Shown piece after piece: positions 63,778 through 64,000 of a stretch of DNA of 64,000 bases. Numbering within the stretch: the stretch's first letter is position 1; each line of letters starts with the position of its first letter. The notes under the pieces were generated by a model. The model saw only the letters and a program-made list of their open reading frames with translations, did no database searches and had not been told where the DNA came from. Source of the DNA: Anaerocolumna cellulosilytica (lineage in GTDB: Bacteria; Bacillota; Clostridia; Lachnospirales; Lachnospiraceae); NCBI RefSeq assembly GCF_014218335.1, contig NZ_AP023367.1, positions 5,082,001 through 5,146,000 of the forward strand, in the 5' to 3' direction. Both the position numbers and the translations under genes were made by a program.

Positions 63778-64000
63778 TCACTTCGTTACCCCTTCTTTTA
63801 CCAACCGCTCTTTTAATAATTTGTATAAAGTAGGCTCCGCGCAAAGAAATTTCCTACAAGTATCGTAGGCTTGCCATTGCCTTTGTTTATCAGCGTTATC
63901 ACTGCTGCTTTTTACAGCTCGAATTAATATGTTTTTCGGAGTATGTTCCATATCGATAAATTCAAGAATCTGGGAACGATAGCCCATTAGCTCTAACAAT
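63778..64000 (-). CDS. 3' end of a probable SAM-dependent methyltransferase gene
   Basis: The last ~74 codons of a gene that runs in from beyond the window. The stretch LEFIDMEHTPKNILIRAVK resembles the C-terminal part of a class I methyltransferase family in which HTPKN is conserved (recalled, not checked). No start is visible. It is 73 bp upstream of the large membrane-anchored protein gene and on the same strand. Confidence 0.55.
   Translation of the reverse strand, partial: LLELMGYRSQILEFIDMEHTPKNILIRAVKSSSDNADKQRQWQAYDTCRKFLCAEPTLYKLLKERLVKEGVTK

Overview
The window looks like a chromosomal segment of a low-GC, spore-forming, anaerobic Bacillota bacterium, most likely a Lachnospiraceae-type clostridium. 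The reasons are the gene order rpmG-secE-nusG-rplKAJL-rpoBC-rpsL-rpsG-fusA, an adenosylcobalamin-dependent (oxygen-independent) ribonucleotide reductase, a six-gene Rnf complex, spoIIID sporulation genes, and strong AGGAGG-type ribosome binding sites. The assignment rests on gene content and not on a database search.

Region 1 (1-17,464, almost all minus strand) is the transcription/translation core: partial fusA, rpsG, rpsL, rpoC, rpoB, rplL, rplJ, rplA, rplK, nusG, secE and a short GTG-started rpmG. nrdJ and a DUF6886-like gene sit between rpsL and rpoC. Control elements are visible: near-consensus promoters before rpsL, nrdJ, rpoB, rplJ and rpmG, a pair of NrdR boxes on the nrdJ promoter, an L10 leader with attenuator, two L1-binding-like mRNA motifs, and a two-state hairpin between rpsL and rpsG.

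Region 2 (17,776-28,476, minus) holds a LacI-controlled sugar ABC importer without its own ATPase, then rnfCDGEAB followed by a Gx-family transporter gene.

Region 3 (29,013-39,108) is the most striking part. A second spoIIID gene is split in two, its 3' part at 29,013-29,168 and its 5' part at 38,995-39,108. Between them lies a 9,826-bp element carrying a large serine recombinase. Both junctions share TATGTAC (plus strand), and joining there restores the reading frame and the canonical SpoIIID helix-turn-helix (SKSTVHKDVTERL). The two element-side arms plus the shared core form a near-perfect 48-bp palindrome around an asymmetric CA dinucleotide, as expected of a serine-integrase attP. This is a skin-like intervening element in spoIIID. 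Cargo: an HD-GYP protein, an XRE regulator, the recombinase with a small companion ORF, a GntR/ABC exporter, a purine-type permease, a CorA transporter and a DUF3791/DUF3990 toxin-antitoxin-like module. An intact spoIIID paralogue lies just outside at 39,837-40,097.

Region 4 (39,273-47,409) has a ferritin-like gene, the intact spoIIID, a thioesterase and apbE on the minus strand, then a second, incomplete Rnf-like locus on the plus strand: RnfC-like, RnfD-like, an RnfG-like protein whose FMN domain is interrupted by two further FMN-binding repeats, and a divergent RnfA/E-like membrane protein without the family's cluster-ligating cysteines. There is no second RnfB. A Rex-operator-like palindrome precedes this locus. 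ApbE would flavinylate both Rnf systems.

Region 5 (47,529-64,000) contains a beta-glucoside PTS operon controlled by a LicT-type antiterminator (PTS, GH1, antiterminator, MFS), cysK, a secreted unknown, dtd, deoB, a PAP2 phosphatase, a GT2 glycosyltransferase, an XRE regulator, an M29 aminopeptidase, a large membrane-anchored protein with a degenerate C39-like C-terminus, and the 3' end of a probable methyltransferase gene. I found no tRNA, rRNA, CRISPR array or IS element.
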